Source: Streptomyces sclerotialus
Lineage (GTDB): Bacteria > Actinomycetota > Actinomycetes > Streptomycetales > Streptomycetaceae
Length of the DNA: 64,000 nt
Direction of reading: 5' to 3'
Assembly (NCBI RefSeq): GCF_040907265.1
Contig: NZ_JBFOHP010000002.1
Location: 4,526,001-4,590,000 of the forward strand
Positions 1-7,761 of the stretch are shown here, piece after piece (the first letter of the stretch is position 1; the number at the start of each line of letters is the position of its first letter). Position numbers and translations under genes: made by a program. Under the pieces are notes generated by a model. The model did no database searches, was not told the origin of the DNA, and saw nothing but the letters and a program-made list of their open reading frames with translations.

Positions 1-210
1 GACGTCTGTGCTCGGTCCGTGGGGCCTTGCTGCGTTACAGGTTTTCCTCTCGGAGATCCTTGGTCTCGCGGGCCGTTAATTCCTTTGTACTCCTGCGGAC
101 CGCCAAGCGGAACCCCTCGCTGCACATCTTTACTTTTGCCTGCAAAAGCGGGTGATTCGGGCGCACTTCTCGGGCGTTCGGTGCCCGGGCTGCGGGGAGG
201 TGCGGCCGGC
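1..210. other. Left-edge stretch, no gene recognised
   Basis: No reading frame here looks like a real protein, and I see no RNA gene, hairpin or repeat. The stretch lies downstream of the leftward phosphatase gene. It is less GC-rich than the coding DNA beside it, which suits intergenic sequence. Confidence 0.5.
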
Positions 211-1092
211 TCAGGCCGAGAGGGCGCGCGCCGGAGCGCCGCGGCGCCGGCTGGCGTACCAGACCAGGCCCGCCGTGGCCGCCGCCGCGCCCACCGCGAC
301 GGCGACCAGCGCCGGCCTGGGCGGCATGGAGAGCGACGGAATCCGCTGCTTCAGGCGCACCGGACGGTCGAAGGCGAGGACCGGCCAGTCGCGGGCGGCG
401 GCCTCCCGGCGCAGCGCCCGGTCGGGGTTGACCGCGTGCGGGTGGCCGACGGCCTCCAGCATCGGGACGTCGGTCGCCGAGTCGCTGTACGCGTAGCAGC
501 GCGCGAGGTCGTACCCCTCGGACGCGGCCAGCTCCCGGATCGCCTCGGCCTTGGTGGGGCCGTAGGCGTAGTACTCGATCTCGCCCGTGAAGCGGCCGTC
601 CGTGCCGACGACCATGCGTGTGGCCACGACCCGGTCGGCTCCCAGCAGCTCGCCGATCGGCTCGACCACCTCGGCGCCGGAGGTGGAGACGATGACGACA
701 TCACGGCCGGCGGTGTGGTGCTCCTCGATGAGGGAGGCCGCCTCGTCGTAGATGAGCGGATCGATGAGGTCGTGGAGGGTCTCGGCGACGATTGCCCGTA
801 CCTGGGCCACGTCCCACCCACGGCAGAGCGCGGAGAGGTACTCCCGCATCCGCTCCATCTGGTCGTGGTCCGCGCCGCCCGCGAGGAAGACGAACTGGGC
901 GTACGCGGTCCGCAGTGCGGCCCTCCGATTGATCAGGCCGCCTTGGTAGAACGACTTGCTGAAGGTCAGCGTGCTCGACTTAGCAATGACTGTCTTGTCC
1001 AGGTCGAAGAACGCGGCCGTCCGAGGGGCCGAGTGGGGCGCTGAAGGAAGCGAGCTTCGGTTTTCCACAAGGCGAGCATAGGGGGGCACCAT
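211..1092 (-). CDS. HAD-superfamily subfamily IB phosphatase with C-terminal membrane segment
   Basis: This is a SerB-like HAD-IB hydrolase. The catalytic motif FFDLDKTVI near the N-terminus supplies the nucleophilic Asp and the acid/base Asp. A later VIVSTSGAEVVEP segment matches motif II (Ser), and YSDSATDVPML matches the motif III/IV acidic pair. About 30 residues near the C-terminus (PALVAVAVGAAAATAGLVW) are hydrophobic and followed by Arg residues, so the protein may be tail-anchored. Such proteins are usually annotated as phosphoserine-phosphatase-like; the real substrate is unknown. In Streptomyces they commonly sit beside the tad locus, as here, transcribed divergently from it. The start is uncertain: I chose ATG 1092, but no strong ribosome site is visible, and in-frame alternatives lie at 1146, 1155 and 1068. 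Confidence 0.8.
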   Translation of the reverse strand: MVPPYARLVENRSSLPSAPHSAPRTAAFFDLDKTVIAKSSTLTFSKSFYQGGLINRRAALRTAYAQFVFLAGGADHDQMERMREYLSALCRGWDVAQVRAIVAETLHDLIDPLIYDEAASLIEEHHTAGRDVVIVSTSGAEVVEPIGELLGADRVVATRMVVGTDGRFTGEIEYYAYGPTKAEAIRELAASEGYDLARCYAYSDSATDVPMLEAVGHPHAVNPDRALRREAAARDWPVLAFDRPVRLKQRIPSLSMPPRPALVAVAVGAAAATAGLVWYASRRRGAPARALSA

Positions 1093-1532
1093 TCGGCGTA
1101 AGGTGTGGCGCGTGGGTTTGCCTGAGAAGGCTCTCGGGTACACCATGGAAGTCACGGATCGTTCGCGACCGTGCTAACCCGGCCCGACTCCTCCCCCCCC
1201 GAGTCGGCCGTGGGGACGACCCCCGCTCTCCCCCCCGGCGGGGGTCGTCGCATGTCCAGGCCCGTTTTCGGGGCATGGGGGTGACTTTTCGATCTTCCTT
1301 TGGCGATCAAGCGCCGGGCGTCGCCGCGGTCGCCGTTCGTAACTTACCGTAATCAGAAGACTGCTCTCAGGAAGTTTTCCATAGTCGCTGGTATAGGTGA
1401 CGGGGATATTCACAGCCCCAGTAGTTGTCCACAGTTTTCGACCAAGATCCACGGGATTTTCCGGATCGCTGCACCGTGAAAGTCCGCGAAGTTCGCGGAT
1501 GTGCGAGTTGTGTAGCGACAGGGGGACGGAAC
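1093..1532. promoter_or_regulatory. Divergent intergenic region with two GC-rich hairpins
   Basis: This 440-bp spacer separates the leftward phosphatase from the rightward tad operon, so it should hold both promoters. Two hairpins stand next to each other: a 7-bp stem (1184-1190 with 1201-1207) with a C-rich loop, and a perfect 12-bp stem (1215-1226 with 1238-1249), also with a C-run loop. Neither is placed like a terminator of a visible gene. No convincing -35/-10 pair was found. Confidence 0.45.
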
Positions 1533-2747
1533 GTGGCCGGAAGCAACGATTCGGATGGGGCGGAGCGGGACGGACAAGAGCCGGGACCGCTGATCATCAC
1601 GGAGGACGAAAACCTCCTCGACGATCTTCTGAGGCTCTGCGCGGCGGCGGGCACGGTGCCGGTCGTGGCGCACGGCGGGGGTGCCCGAGCGGCCGGCTGG
1701 GATTCGGCCCCGCTGGTGATCGTCGGGGAGGACTGTGTGCACCGGCTTCGGGGCCTCGCGCGCCGGTCCGGTGTCGTCCTCGTCGGACAGCATCGAGACG
1801 ACACCCGCGTATGGCAGCAGGCGGTCGAGATCGGTGCCGAGAAGGTCCTCGGGCTGCCGGACGGTGAGAGCTGGCTCGTGGACCGCATCGCGGACGCGGT
1901 GGAGGGCGACGGCGGTCCGGCTCTCACGGTGGGCGTCCTCGGCGGGCGGGGCGGCTCCGGCGCGAGCACCCTCGCCTGCGCCCTGGCCGTGACGGCGGCA
2001 CGGCAGGGCCACCGGACGATACTGATCGACACCGATCCGCTGGGCGGCGGCCTCGACGTACTGCTCGGCGGCGAGCGGGAGAAGGGCCTTCGCTGGCCCG
2101 CCTTCGCCGAGTCCCGCGGCCGGGTCGGCGGCGGCGCCCTGGCCGAATCCCTGCCGCGGCTGCACGCACTGCGCGTGCTGAGCTGGGACCGCGGCGACTC
2201 GGTGACGATCCCGCCGCAGGCCATGCGGGCGGTGATGTCGGCGGCCCGCAGGCGCGGTGGCGTCGTGGTGGTCGACCTGCCGCGCCGCTTCGACGGAGCC
2301 GTGGCGGAAGCGCTCACCCAGATCGATGTGGGACTGCTGCTGGTGCCTGCCGACCTCCGCGCGACGGTGGCCGCCCAGCGTGTCGCGGCCCCGGCCCGGT
2401 CGCTCCTGCGCGATCTGCGTGTGGTGGCCCGCGAGACCCCGGGCCCCGGCCTGCCGGACACCGAGCCGGCGCGGCTGCTGGCCTTGCCTCCGGTCGGCAC
2501 TCTGCCCTGGGATCCGCACCTCGCCGACTCGTTCGCCCGCGGCCTCCCACCGGGGGCGGACCCCCGCGGGCCACTGAGCCGCTTCTGTACGGAGTTCTGG
2601 ACGCGGGTGCTGGACCGACCCGGCGCTCAGGCTCCGCGACCGGGCTGCGGTGGTACCGGGGCCGCGGGGGGCCAGCCCGAGGACCACGGTGCGCCCGGAG
2701 CGGTTGTCGCCAGGCCCTGCGAGAGCGTTCAGGAGGGCCGGTCATGA
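1533..2747 (+). CDS. CpaE-like septum-site/secretion ATPase of the actinobacterial tad-helicase neighbourhood
   Basis: A MinD/ParA-type P-loop protein of about 404 residues. A divergent N-terminal receiver-like part (PLIITEDENLLDDLLRLC) is followed by a deviant Walker A, GVLGGRGGSGASTLA, that lacks the usual GKT lysine-threonine pair, and then by ILIDTDPLGGGLDVLLGG. This matches the CpaE homologue found beside a DECH helicase and TadA in actinobacteria (helicase/secretion neighbourhood CpaE-like family); such proteins are thought to localise the pilus/secretion machine. GTG 1533 was chosen because a purine-rich GGGGGACGGA precedes it and the family starts here; in-frame codons further upstream give an improbable N-terminus. 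Its TGA overlaps the tadA ATG (ATGA), indicating translational coupling. Confidence 0.85.
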   Translation: MAGSNDSDGAERDGQEPGPLIITEDENLLDDLLRLCAAAGTVPVVAHGGGARAAGWDSAPLVIVGEDCVHRLRGLARRSGVVLVGQHRDDTRVWQQAVEIGAEKVLGLPDGESWLVDRIADAVEGDGGPALTVGVLGGRGGSGASTLACALAVTAARQGHRTILIDTDPLGGGLDVLLGGEREKGLRWPAFAESRGRVGGGALAESLPRLHALRVLSWDRGDSVTIPPQAMRAVMSAARRRGGVVVVDLPRRFDGAVAEALTQIDVGLLLVPADLRATVAAQRVAAPARSLLRDLRVVARETPGPGLPDTEPARLLALPPVGTLPWDPHLADSFARGLPPGADPRGPLSRFCTEFWTRVLDRPGAQAPRPGCGGTGAAGGQPEDHGAPGAVVARPCESVQEGRS

Positions 2748-4135
2748 ACGGCACCGGCAGCGTGCAGGAGACGCCCCGGTGGACTGCGGGCACCGGGCGG
2801 GGCGTGCCGGTCCGACGGGCTGCGGAGACGGGACAAGGCAGGAACGCCCGGCGCGCTGTGGAGACCGGGCAAGGCAGGAAGGCCCGGCCGCCTGCGGAGA
2901 CCGGGCAAGGCAGGGCGGCCCGGGCGACGGGGGCGACCGGGGCGCTCCTGGAGGCCGTCCGCCTGCGACTCGCCAGGGCAGGCGCCGAGCCGACCCCCGC
3001 CCGGGTGGCCGTGGCGTTGCGCGAGGAAGGCCGACTGCTCGGCGACGCCGAGGTGCTGGGCGTCGTGGCGGCGCTGCGCTCCGAAATGGTCGGCAGCGGC
3101 CCCTTGGAGCCGCTGCTCGCCGCGCCTGACGTGACGGACGTACTGGTCACCGCGCCCGACGAGGTCTGGGTCGACCGCGGCGGCGGACTGCGCCGCGCGG
3201 ACGTGCGCTTCCCCGATGCCGCGGCCGTCCGCAGACTCGCCCAGCGCCTGGCGGCGGTGGCCGGCCGGCGACTGGACGACGCTCATCCGTGGGTGGACGC
3301 GCGGCTGCCCGACGGCACCCGACTGCACGCCGTGCTCCCGCCGGTGGCCGTCGGCTCGACCTGCCTGTCCCTACGGGTGCTGCGCCCGAAGGCCTTCACG
3401 CTGGACGAGCTGATCGCGGCGGGCACGGTGCCACCGGGCGGCGACCGGCTGCTCCGCTCGATCCTGGCCGCCCGGCTGTCCTTCCTGATCAGCGGCGGCA
3501 CCGGCAGCGGCAAGACCACGCTGCTCAGTGCCCTGCTGGGGCTGGTGGGTGAGGACGAGCGGATCGTCCTGGCCGAGGACTCGGCCGAGCTGCGGCCCGA
3601 CCATCCGCATGTCGTACGGCTGGAGACCCGCCCGGCCAATCAGGAAGGCATCGGCCTGGTCACGCTGCGGGACCTGGTGCGCCAGGCGCTGCGGATGCGG
3701 CCGGACCGGCTGGTGGTGGGCGAGGTCCGCGGCCCGGAGGTCACCGACCTGCTGGCCGCGCTCAACACCGGCCACGAAGGCGGGTGCGGCACCGTCCACG
3801 CCAACGCGGCCGCCGATGTGCCGGCCCGTCTGGAAGCGCTCGGCTCGACCGCCGGGCTGGACCGGGCGGCGCTGCACAGCCAGCTGGCCGCCGCGCTCTC
3901 GGTGGTGCTGCACCTCGTACGTGACCGTACGGGCCACCGCCGCATCGCCGAGATCCACGTCCTCGGCCGTGCCCCTTCCGGCCTGGTCACCACGACGCCC
4001 GCCGTGGTCTGGCAGCCGACCGGCTTCCGGCGGGCCGACGGTTGGCCCCGCCTGGCCGGCCTCTGCGACCGGGATCGCGACTCGGCGAGGTCACCGCACA
4101 GCGCCGGGGATGCGACGAACGGGGTGACGCCATGA
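2744..4135 (+). CDS. tadA: TadA/CpaF-type secretion ATPase
   Basis: The hexameric ATPase of the Tad (Flp pilus) type II-like system, 463 residues. Visible motifs in order are an N-terminal domain with [16 protein letters not shown], Walker [18 protein letters not shown], the Asp box around [12 protein letters not shown], the Walker B-like [12 protein letters not shown] and the His box [14 protein letters not shown]. It would power assembly of Flp-like pilins on the cytoplasmic face of TadB/TadC. The first 65 residues are low-complexity and carry three 12-residue repeats, unlike the conserved core. The gene overlaps the CpaE-like gene upstream and the TadB-like gene downstream by 4 bp each (ATGA), so the three are co-translated. 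Confidence 0.93.
   Translation: MNGTGSVQETPRWTAGTGRGVPVRRAAETGQGRNARRAVETGQGRKARPPAETGQGRAARATGATGALLEAVRLRLARAGAEPTPARVAVALREEGRLLGDAEVLGVVAALRSEMVGSGPLEPLLAAPDVTDVLVTAPDEVWVDRGGGLRRADVRFPDAAAVRRLAQRLAAVAGRRLDDAHPWVDARLPDGTRLHAVLPPVAVGSTCLSLRVLRPKAFTLDELIAAGTVPPGGDRLLRSILAARLSFLISGGTGSGKTTLLSALLGLVGEDERIVLAEDSAELRPDHPHVVRLETRPANQEGIGLVTLRDLVRQALRMRPDRLVVGEVRGPEVTDLLAALNTGHEGGCGTVHANAAADVPARLEALGSTAGLDRAALHSQLAAALSVVLHLVRDRTGHRRIAEIHVLGRAPSGLVTTTPAVVWQPTGFRRADGWPRLAGLCDRDRDSARSPHSAGDATNGVTP
2825..2932 (+). repeat. Three tandem 36-bp repeats in the 5' end of tadA
   Basis: Three adjacent copies of a 36-bp unit start at 2825, 2861 and 2897. Each encodes a 12-residue Arg/Gly-rich segment containing ETGQGR. 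They lie before the folded ATPase part and likely form a disordered, variable-length N-terminus. Confidence 0.75.
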
Positions 4136-5109
4136 GTACGCAGCTCGCGATGGACGCGATGACACCGGTGTGCGCGGCGCTGCTGTGCGCGGGGGCGGGC
4201 CTCCGGACGGTCGGCGGCCGGAACAACTCCGTACGCCGCGCGCGGCTGTTGCTGGCAGGCGGTGAGCCGACCGGACCCTGTCATGCCGTACGACGACGGG
4301 GTGTCCGACGAGGGCCGGAGGACGGCCGACTCCGGGCGTACGGCGAACGGGCGGTCAGAAGGAGCCAGGTGTGGACGGCACGACTGACCCGGCTGGGCCA
4401 TGCCCTGTGGTGCCTGCCTCTAGGAGCCGTACTCGGCCTTCTGGGCCAGTCACTGCTGCCGGTGGCTCTCGGGGTGCTGGCCGTTCCGGTAGCCCACCGC
4501 CGGCTGTGCGCCCGCGCCGCACAGCGGGAACGCGACCGGCGTCGGGACCATGTGATCGCGCTCTGCGCCGCGGTCGCCGCCGAACTGCGCACGGGCCGTC
4601 AGCCGGGCCAGGCCCTGCTGCTGGCCGGTACGGAGACCGGGCCGGCGGAAGGGCCGGGCGGGCTGGGGGACGCGGGGGCCGCGGTGCCGGCGGCGGCGCG
4701 ATTCGGCGGCGATGTGCCGGGCGCGTTGCGTGCAGCGGCGCGGTTGCCGGGCGCCGAGGGACTGACCGGTGTGGCCGCGTGCTGGCAGGTCGCGGTGGAG
4801 GGTGGTGCAGGGCTCGCCGCCGGCATCGAACGTGTCACGACGGGACTGCGGGCACAGCGCGACCAACAGGCCGACCTCGCCGCTCAGTTGGCGGGCGCGC
4901 GGACGACGGCGCTGATGCTCGCCCTCCTCCCCGCGTTCGGCCTGCTCATGGGCAGTGCGCTGGGCGCGGACCCGCTCCGCGTGCTCCTGCACACGCCGGT
5001 CGGCTGGGCCTGTCTGGCGGTCGGCGGGCTGCTGGAGTGGGCCGGGGTGCTCTGGACGGTCCGCATCGTCCGCGCGGCGGAGGGGCGGCGAACCGATGGC
5101 CACCGCTGA
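4132..5109 (+). CDS. tadB: TadB-like integral membrane protein
   Basis: A 325-residue membrane protein with a type II secretion F-domain pattern. Two hydrophobic segments lie in the first half ([27 protein letters not shown]), followed by a cytoplasmic stretch ([17 protein letters not shown]...[19 protein letters not shown]) and two C-terminal membrane segments around [18 protein letters not shown]. TadB and TadC form the inner-membrane platform of Tad pili. The start ATG 4132 overlaps the tadA stop. The 3' end overlaps the next gene's ATG at 5096 by 14 bp. Confidence 0.85.
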   Translation: MSTQLAMDAMTPVCAALLCAGAGLRTVGGRNNSVRRARLLLAGGEPTGPCHAVRRRGVRRGPEDGRLRAYGERAVRRSQVWTARLTRLGHALWCLPLGAVLGLLGQSLLPVALGVLAVPVAHRRLCARAAQRERDRRRDHVIALCAAVAAELRTGRQPGQALLLAGTETGPAEGPGGLGDAGAAVPAAARFGGDVPGALRAAARLPGAEGLTGVAACWQVAVEGGAGLAAGIERVTTGLRAQRDQQADLAAQLAGARTTALMLALLPAFGLLMGSALGADPLRVLLHTPVGWACLAVGGLLEWAGVLWTVRIVRAAEGRRTDGHR

Positions 5110-5923
5110 AGTTGTCCACAGCCTGGGGATCGTTTTCTCGCTCGCGACCACCTTGGTCTGTACGGCCTTGGCCGTCCGGCAGTCCGTCGCCACGACGACC
5201 GTCCGGCGGCGCGCGAACCGCATCTTCTCAGGCCCGATCAAGGCAGCCGGTGAACCGGCGCACCGAGTCCGCAGCGGTCGGCGGAACGCCGAGCAGCGGC
5301 ACGCGGGGCGGCGGAACGAAGCCGTGCGGGAGTGGGCAGTGGTCGCGGCCGCGGCCGGCATCGGCTCCGTGCTGATCGGCGGGGTCGCCGGAGCCGCACT
5401 GGGCGTCGTGGGCGCGTACGTCACGCGGGGCCGACGGCGCCAGGTCCGCGCCCGCTCTGCCGCCCGCGCGGCGGAGACGGCCGTACGGGAGCAACTGGCC
5501 GCGGCCGCCGACCTGCTGGCCGGCTGTCTCGCGGCGGGCGCGAGCCCCGGTGAGGCGGCGGCCGCGGTGGGGGAGTCCCTGGGCGGACCCGTGGGCGAGC
5601 GCCTGCGGCACACCGCGGCAGAACTCCGCCTCGGGAGCGAAGCGGCGGAGAGCTGGGGGCGGTTCGCCGAGCTGCCCGGAGCGCGGGAGCTGGGGCGCTG
5701 CCTGGCGCGCGCCGGAATATCCGGTGCACCGGCCGTCGAGTCGGTCGCCCGGGCCGCGGCGGACCTTCGGTCCGAGTGGGGCCGCGCGGCAACCGATGCG
5801 GCGCGTAAGGCGGGTGTCCTGGTGACCCTGCCGCTGGCGGTCTGCTTCCTGCCGGCCTTCCTGACGATCGGGGTCGCCCCGGTCCTCGTCGGCCTGGCCC
5901 AAGGGCTGCTGCCGCAGGCGTGA
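5096..5923 (+). CDS. tadC: TadC-like integral membrane protein
   Basis: A 275-residue type II secretion F-domain protein. It has an N-terminal membrane segment (IVFSLATTLVCTALAV), a central pair (VVAAAAGIGSVLIGGVAGAA), the conserved AADLLAGCLAAGASPGEA helix characteristic of actinobacterial TadC, and a C-terminal membrane hairpin (LVTLPLAVCFLPAFLTIGVA). It partners TadB in the pilus platform. ATG 5096 lies inside the tadB 3' end. A 132-bp gap containing short repeats follows before the pilin-like gene. Confidence 0.85.
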   Translation: MATAEVVHSLGIVFSLATTLVCTALAVRQSVATTTVRRRANRIFSGPIKAAGEPAHRVRSGRRNAEQRHAGRRNEAVREWAVVAAAAGIGSVLIGGVAGAALGVVGAYVTRGRRRQVRARSAARAAETAVREQLAAAADLLAGCLAAGASPGEAAAAVGESLGGPVGERLRHTAAELRLGSEAAESWGRFAELPGARELGRCLARAGISGAPAVESVARAAADLRSEWGRAATDAARKAGVLVTLPLAVCFLPAFLTIGVAPVLVGLAQGLLPQA

Positions 5924-5962
5924 CCACGGGCCGGGCCGACCGGATCCACGAAGCACAAGTCA

Positions 5963-6025
5963 CAGCGCAACCAGCGCAACCAGCGCAACCAGCACGACCA
6001 GCGCAACCAGCACGACCAGCAATCA
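5963..6025 (+). repeat. 9-bp tandem repeat between tadC and the pilin-like gene
   Basis: Seven head-to-tail copies of a 9-bp unit, CAGCGCAAC, with variants CAGCACGAC and CAGCAATCA, fill most of the spacer. The unit ends about 30 bp before the next ATG. It does not form a hairpin by itself. It may be a slippage-prone leader or plain expansion. Confidence 0.8.
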
Positions 6026-6055
6026 ACACAACCAGCGGCATCACAGGGGGATCTC

Positions 6056-6619
6056 ATGACGACTGCAGCGCAGAAGCCGTCCGGCAGGACGACGACACGG
6101 GAGGCAGTGAAGGCAACGGAGGCAGTGAAGGCAACGGAGGAAGCAGAGGAAGCGGAGGTAACGGAGGTAACGGGAGCGGTGGAGCCGGCAGAGGCCGTGC
6201 CGACGGCGCCGCGTACGGCCGTGCCCGGATGGGCGGTCGCGGCCGGCAGCGTGGCGCGCGGGGTGAGGAAGGCGCGGGCTACAGCTTCGGGGGCCGGTGG
6301 GACCGGTCAGAGGACTGTGATGGTGGCGGGCGGTCCCGCGGGGTGGGCCTCCTGGGCCGCCTCCTGCCTCGACTTCGGGAAGGCGTCGAGGCAGCTGGCG
6401 GGGAGGCGCCGGGCCGCATCGCTCAGGGGCGAGTGGGGCCGGCACCGGCGCATGGCGCTGCGGCAGCGGCTGGACCGGGGGATGACGACGGCCGAGTACG
6501 CCATGGGAACACTGGCGGCCTGCGCGTTCGCCGCGGTGCTCCACGAGGTCGTGACGAGCGGATCGGTGAGTTCCGCCTTGAGCTCGTTGATCGGCAAGGC
6601 ACTCCGTGCGCAGGTCTGA
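6056..6619 (+). CDS. DUF4244 family pilin-like protein
   Basis: A 187-residue protein whose last 45 residues carry the diagnostic DUF4244 motif GMTTAEYAMGTLAACAF followed by a hydrophobic helix and a short tail, resembling a Flp pilin (Gly-Met/Glu+5-like processing region then membrane helix). The first 130 residues are Ala/Glu/Arg-rich and low-complexity; Streptomyces homologues are often much shorter, so this N-terminus is unusually long. ATG 6056 is preceded by AGGGGGA. A start nearer the motif (for example ATG 6452 or ATG 6482) is possible. It is probably the major or a minor subunit assembled by the TadABC machine. Confidence 0.75.
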   Translation: MTTAAQKPSGRTTTREAVKATEAVKATEEAEEAEVTEVTGAVEPAEAVPTAPRTAVPGWAVAAGSVARGVRKARATASGAGGTGQRTVMVAGGPAGWASWAASCLDFGKASRQLAGRRRAASLRGEWGRHRRMALRQRLDRGMTTAEYAMGTLAACAFAAVLHEVVTSGSVSSALSSLIGKALRAQV

Positions 6620-6641
6620 TGCGGCCGTACACGCGAGGGCG

Positions 6642-6995
6642 ATGGCCAGGACGAGGTCGGACCGGGGCATGGTGACGGCCGAGGCGGCGGTGGTGATTCC
6701 GACGCTGGTGCTGTTCGCGGCGATGTTGATGTGGGGACTGATGGCGGCCTGCGCGCAGATCCAGTGCGTGGACGCCGCCCGCGCCGGGGCCCGGGCGGCG
6801 GCCCGTTCGGAGGCCGAGGGAAGCACCTTGGCGGCTGCCCGCGCGATCGCCCCGGGCGGGGCACGGGTGGTGGTCGCGAGGGAGGGCGACCTGGTTCGCG
6901 TACGGGTCGAGGCGGCGGCTCCCACGCTGGGGCCGCTGAGCATGACGCTCAGAGGGGAGGCGGTCGCTCTTGCTGAGGAGACGGTGGGGCGATGA
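6642..6995 (+). CDS. TadE-like pseudopilin
   Basis: A 117-residue protein with RGMVTAEAAVVIPTLVLFA, the TadE pattern (Gly before a hydrophobic helix with Glu at position +5 of the mature end), then a soluble domain with Arg-rich VDAARAGARAAARSEAE. TadE-type proteins are prepilin-peptidase substrates and minor components of Tad pili. I chose ATG 6642 (preceded by GAGGG); GTG 6606 would extend it by 12 residues into the previous gene. Its stop overlaps an out-of-frame ATG at 6992. Confidence 0.8.
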   Translation: MARTRSDRGMVTAEAAVVIPTLVLFAAMLMWGLMAACAQIQCVDAARAGARAAARSEAEGSTLAAARAIAPGGARVVVAREGDLVRVRVEAAAPTLGPLSMTLRGEAVALAEETVGR

Positions 6996-7431
6996 GCGTC
7001 GGGGACGAAGAAAGGGGAGTGGGCTACGAAGCCGGAAAGGGGATGAACGGGATGAAGGGACGGCGACGGTCTGGACTGCGGTGAGCGCCATGGCGCTGTG
7101 TGCGGTGTTCGCCGTGGTGATCGCCCTCGGGCAGGCGGCGATCGCCCGTCACAGGGCGGGTGCGGCGGCTGATCTGGCCGCTCTCGCCGCCGCCGGCCGG
7201 AGCGTGTACGGCGAGGCCGAGGCATGTGGCGCGGCGCGCCGGGTCGCGGCGGCGCAGCGCGCGCGGCTGGTGCGGTGTTCGGTGCGGGCGGACGTCGCCG
7301 ATGTCTCGGCGGAGGCCCGAGCGGGCCCGTTCACGCCACGCATCCGTTCCCGCGCGGGTCCCGCGGATGCGCCCCTGAACCCGGTGATACCGGTGATACC
7401 GGCGACGCCGGTGCCCCGAACGGCCAGGTGA
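6970..7431 (+). CDS. Second TadE/TadG-like protein (Rv3654c-type), start unclear
   Basis: The family signature is RDEGTATVWTAVSAMALCA followed by a hydrophobic helix and AIARHRAGAAADLAALAAAG, as in the helicase/secretion-neighbourhood TadE-like family. The only in-frame start candidate upstream is TTG 6970, which has no ribosome site. By contrast ATG 6992 overlaps the previous stop in the usual ATGA way but is in another frame and reaches a stop at 7082. A one-base shift between about 7010 and 7050 (runs of A and G occur there) would join them. The product is likely secreted or pilus-associated. Its C-terminus (PVIPVIPATPVP) is proline-rich. Confidence 0.65.
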   Translation: MLRRRWGDERRGRRKGSGLRSRKGDERDEGTATVWTAVSAMALCAVFAVVIALGQAAIARHRAGAAADLAALAAAGRSVYGEAEACGAARRVAAAQRARLVRCSVRADVADVSAEARAGPFTPRIRSRAGPADAPLNPVIPVIPATPVPRTAR

Positions 7432-7449
7432 CCCCGGCGGCCGCGGTCA

Positions 7450-7564
7450 CCCCGGCAGGCTCGATGATCCGGTGGCCCGGGGCATACCTCCGCCCGGCGG
7501 CCCGGGGCGTACCGCCGCCCGGCGGCCCGGAGGGCACCCCGCCCCGGCAGGCTCGATGATCCGG
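7450..7564. repeat. Pair of 23-bp direct repeats
   Basis: The same 23-bp sequence, containing GGCAGGCTCGATGATCC, occurs at 7450-7472 and 7542-7564. Between the copies the DNA is built from near-repeats of CCGCCCGGCGGCCCGG. The stretch is noncoding, in the convergent spacer between the tad operon and the helicase gene. Confidence 0.7.
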
Positions 7565-7609
7565 CTGGTCCAGGGTGCTCCCCCGGCCCGGCGGCCCAGG
7601 GCGCCCCTC

Positions 7610-7744
7610 CGTCCCGGGGGACCGGGATGCCTCCTCCGCCCCGGGGGACCGGGATGCCTCCTCCGCCCCGGGGGACCGGGATGCCTCCTCCGCCCCGGGG
7701 GACCGGGACGCGCCCTCCGCCCCGGCGGACCGGGACGCCCTCTT
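7610..7744. repeat. Five tandem 27-bp repeats downstream of the helicase gene
   Basis: Five consecutive 27-bp units begin at 7610, 7637, 7664, 7691 and 7718. The first three are nearly identical (core CCGGGGGACCGGGATGCC) and the last two are diverged. Each unit holds a short CCCGGGGG inverted element. The array ends 18 bp before the helicase stop codon and lies in the convergent spacer, which has no convincing gene of its own. Confidence 0.85.
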
Positions 7745-7761
7745 CGCCCCGGTGGCCGCGG

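Noticed and set aside
5963..6025. Origin-type iterons
   Set aside because: The 9-bp units lie inside a tad operon with no replication gene or AT-rich region beside them.
7610..7744. CRISPR array
   Set aside because: The 27-bp units are head-to-tail with no spacers, and no cas genes are nearby.
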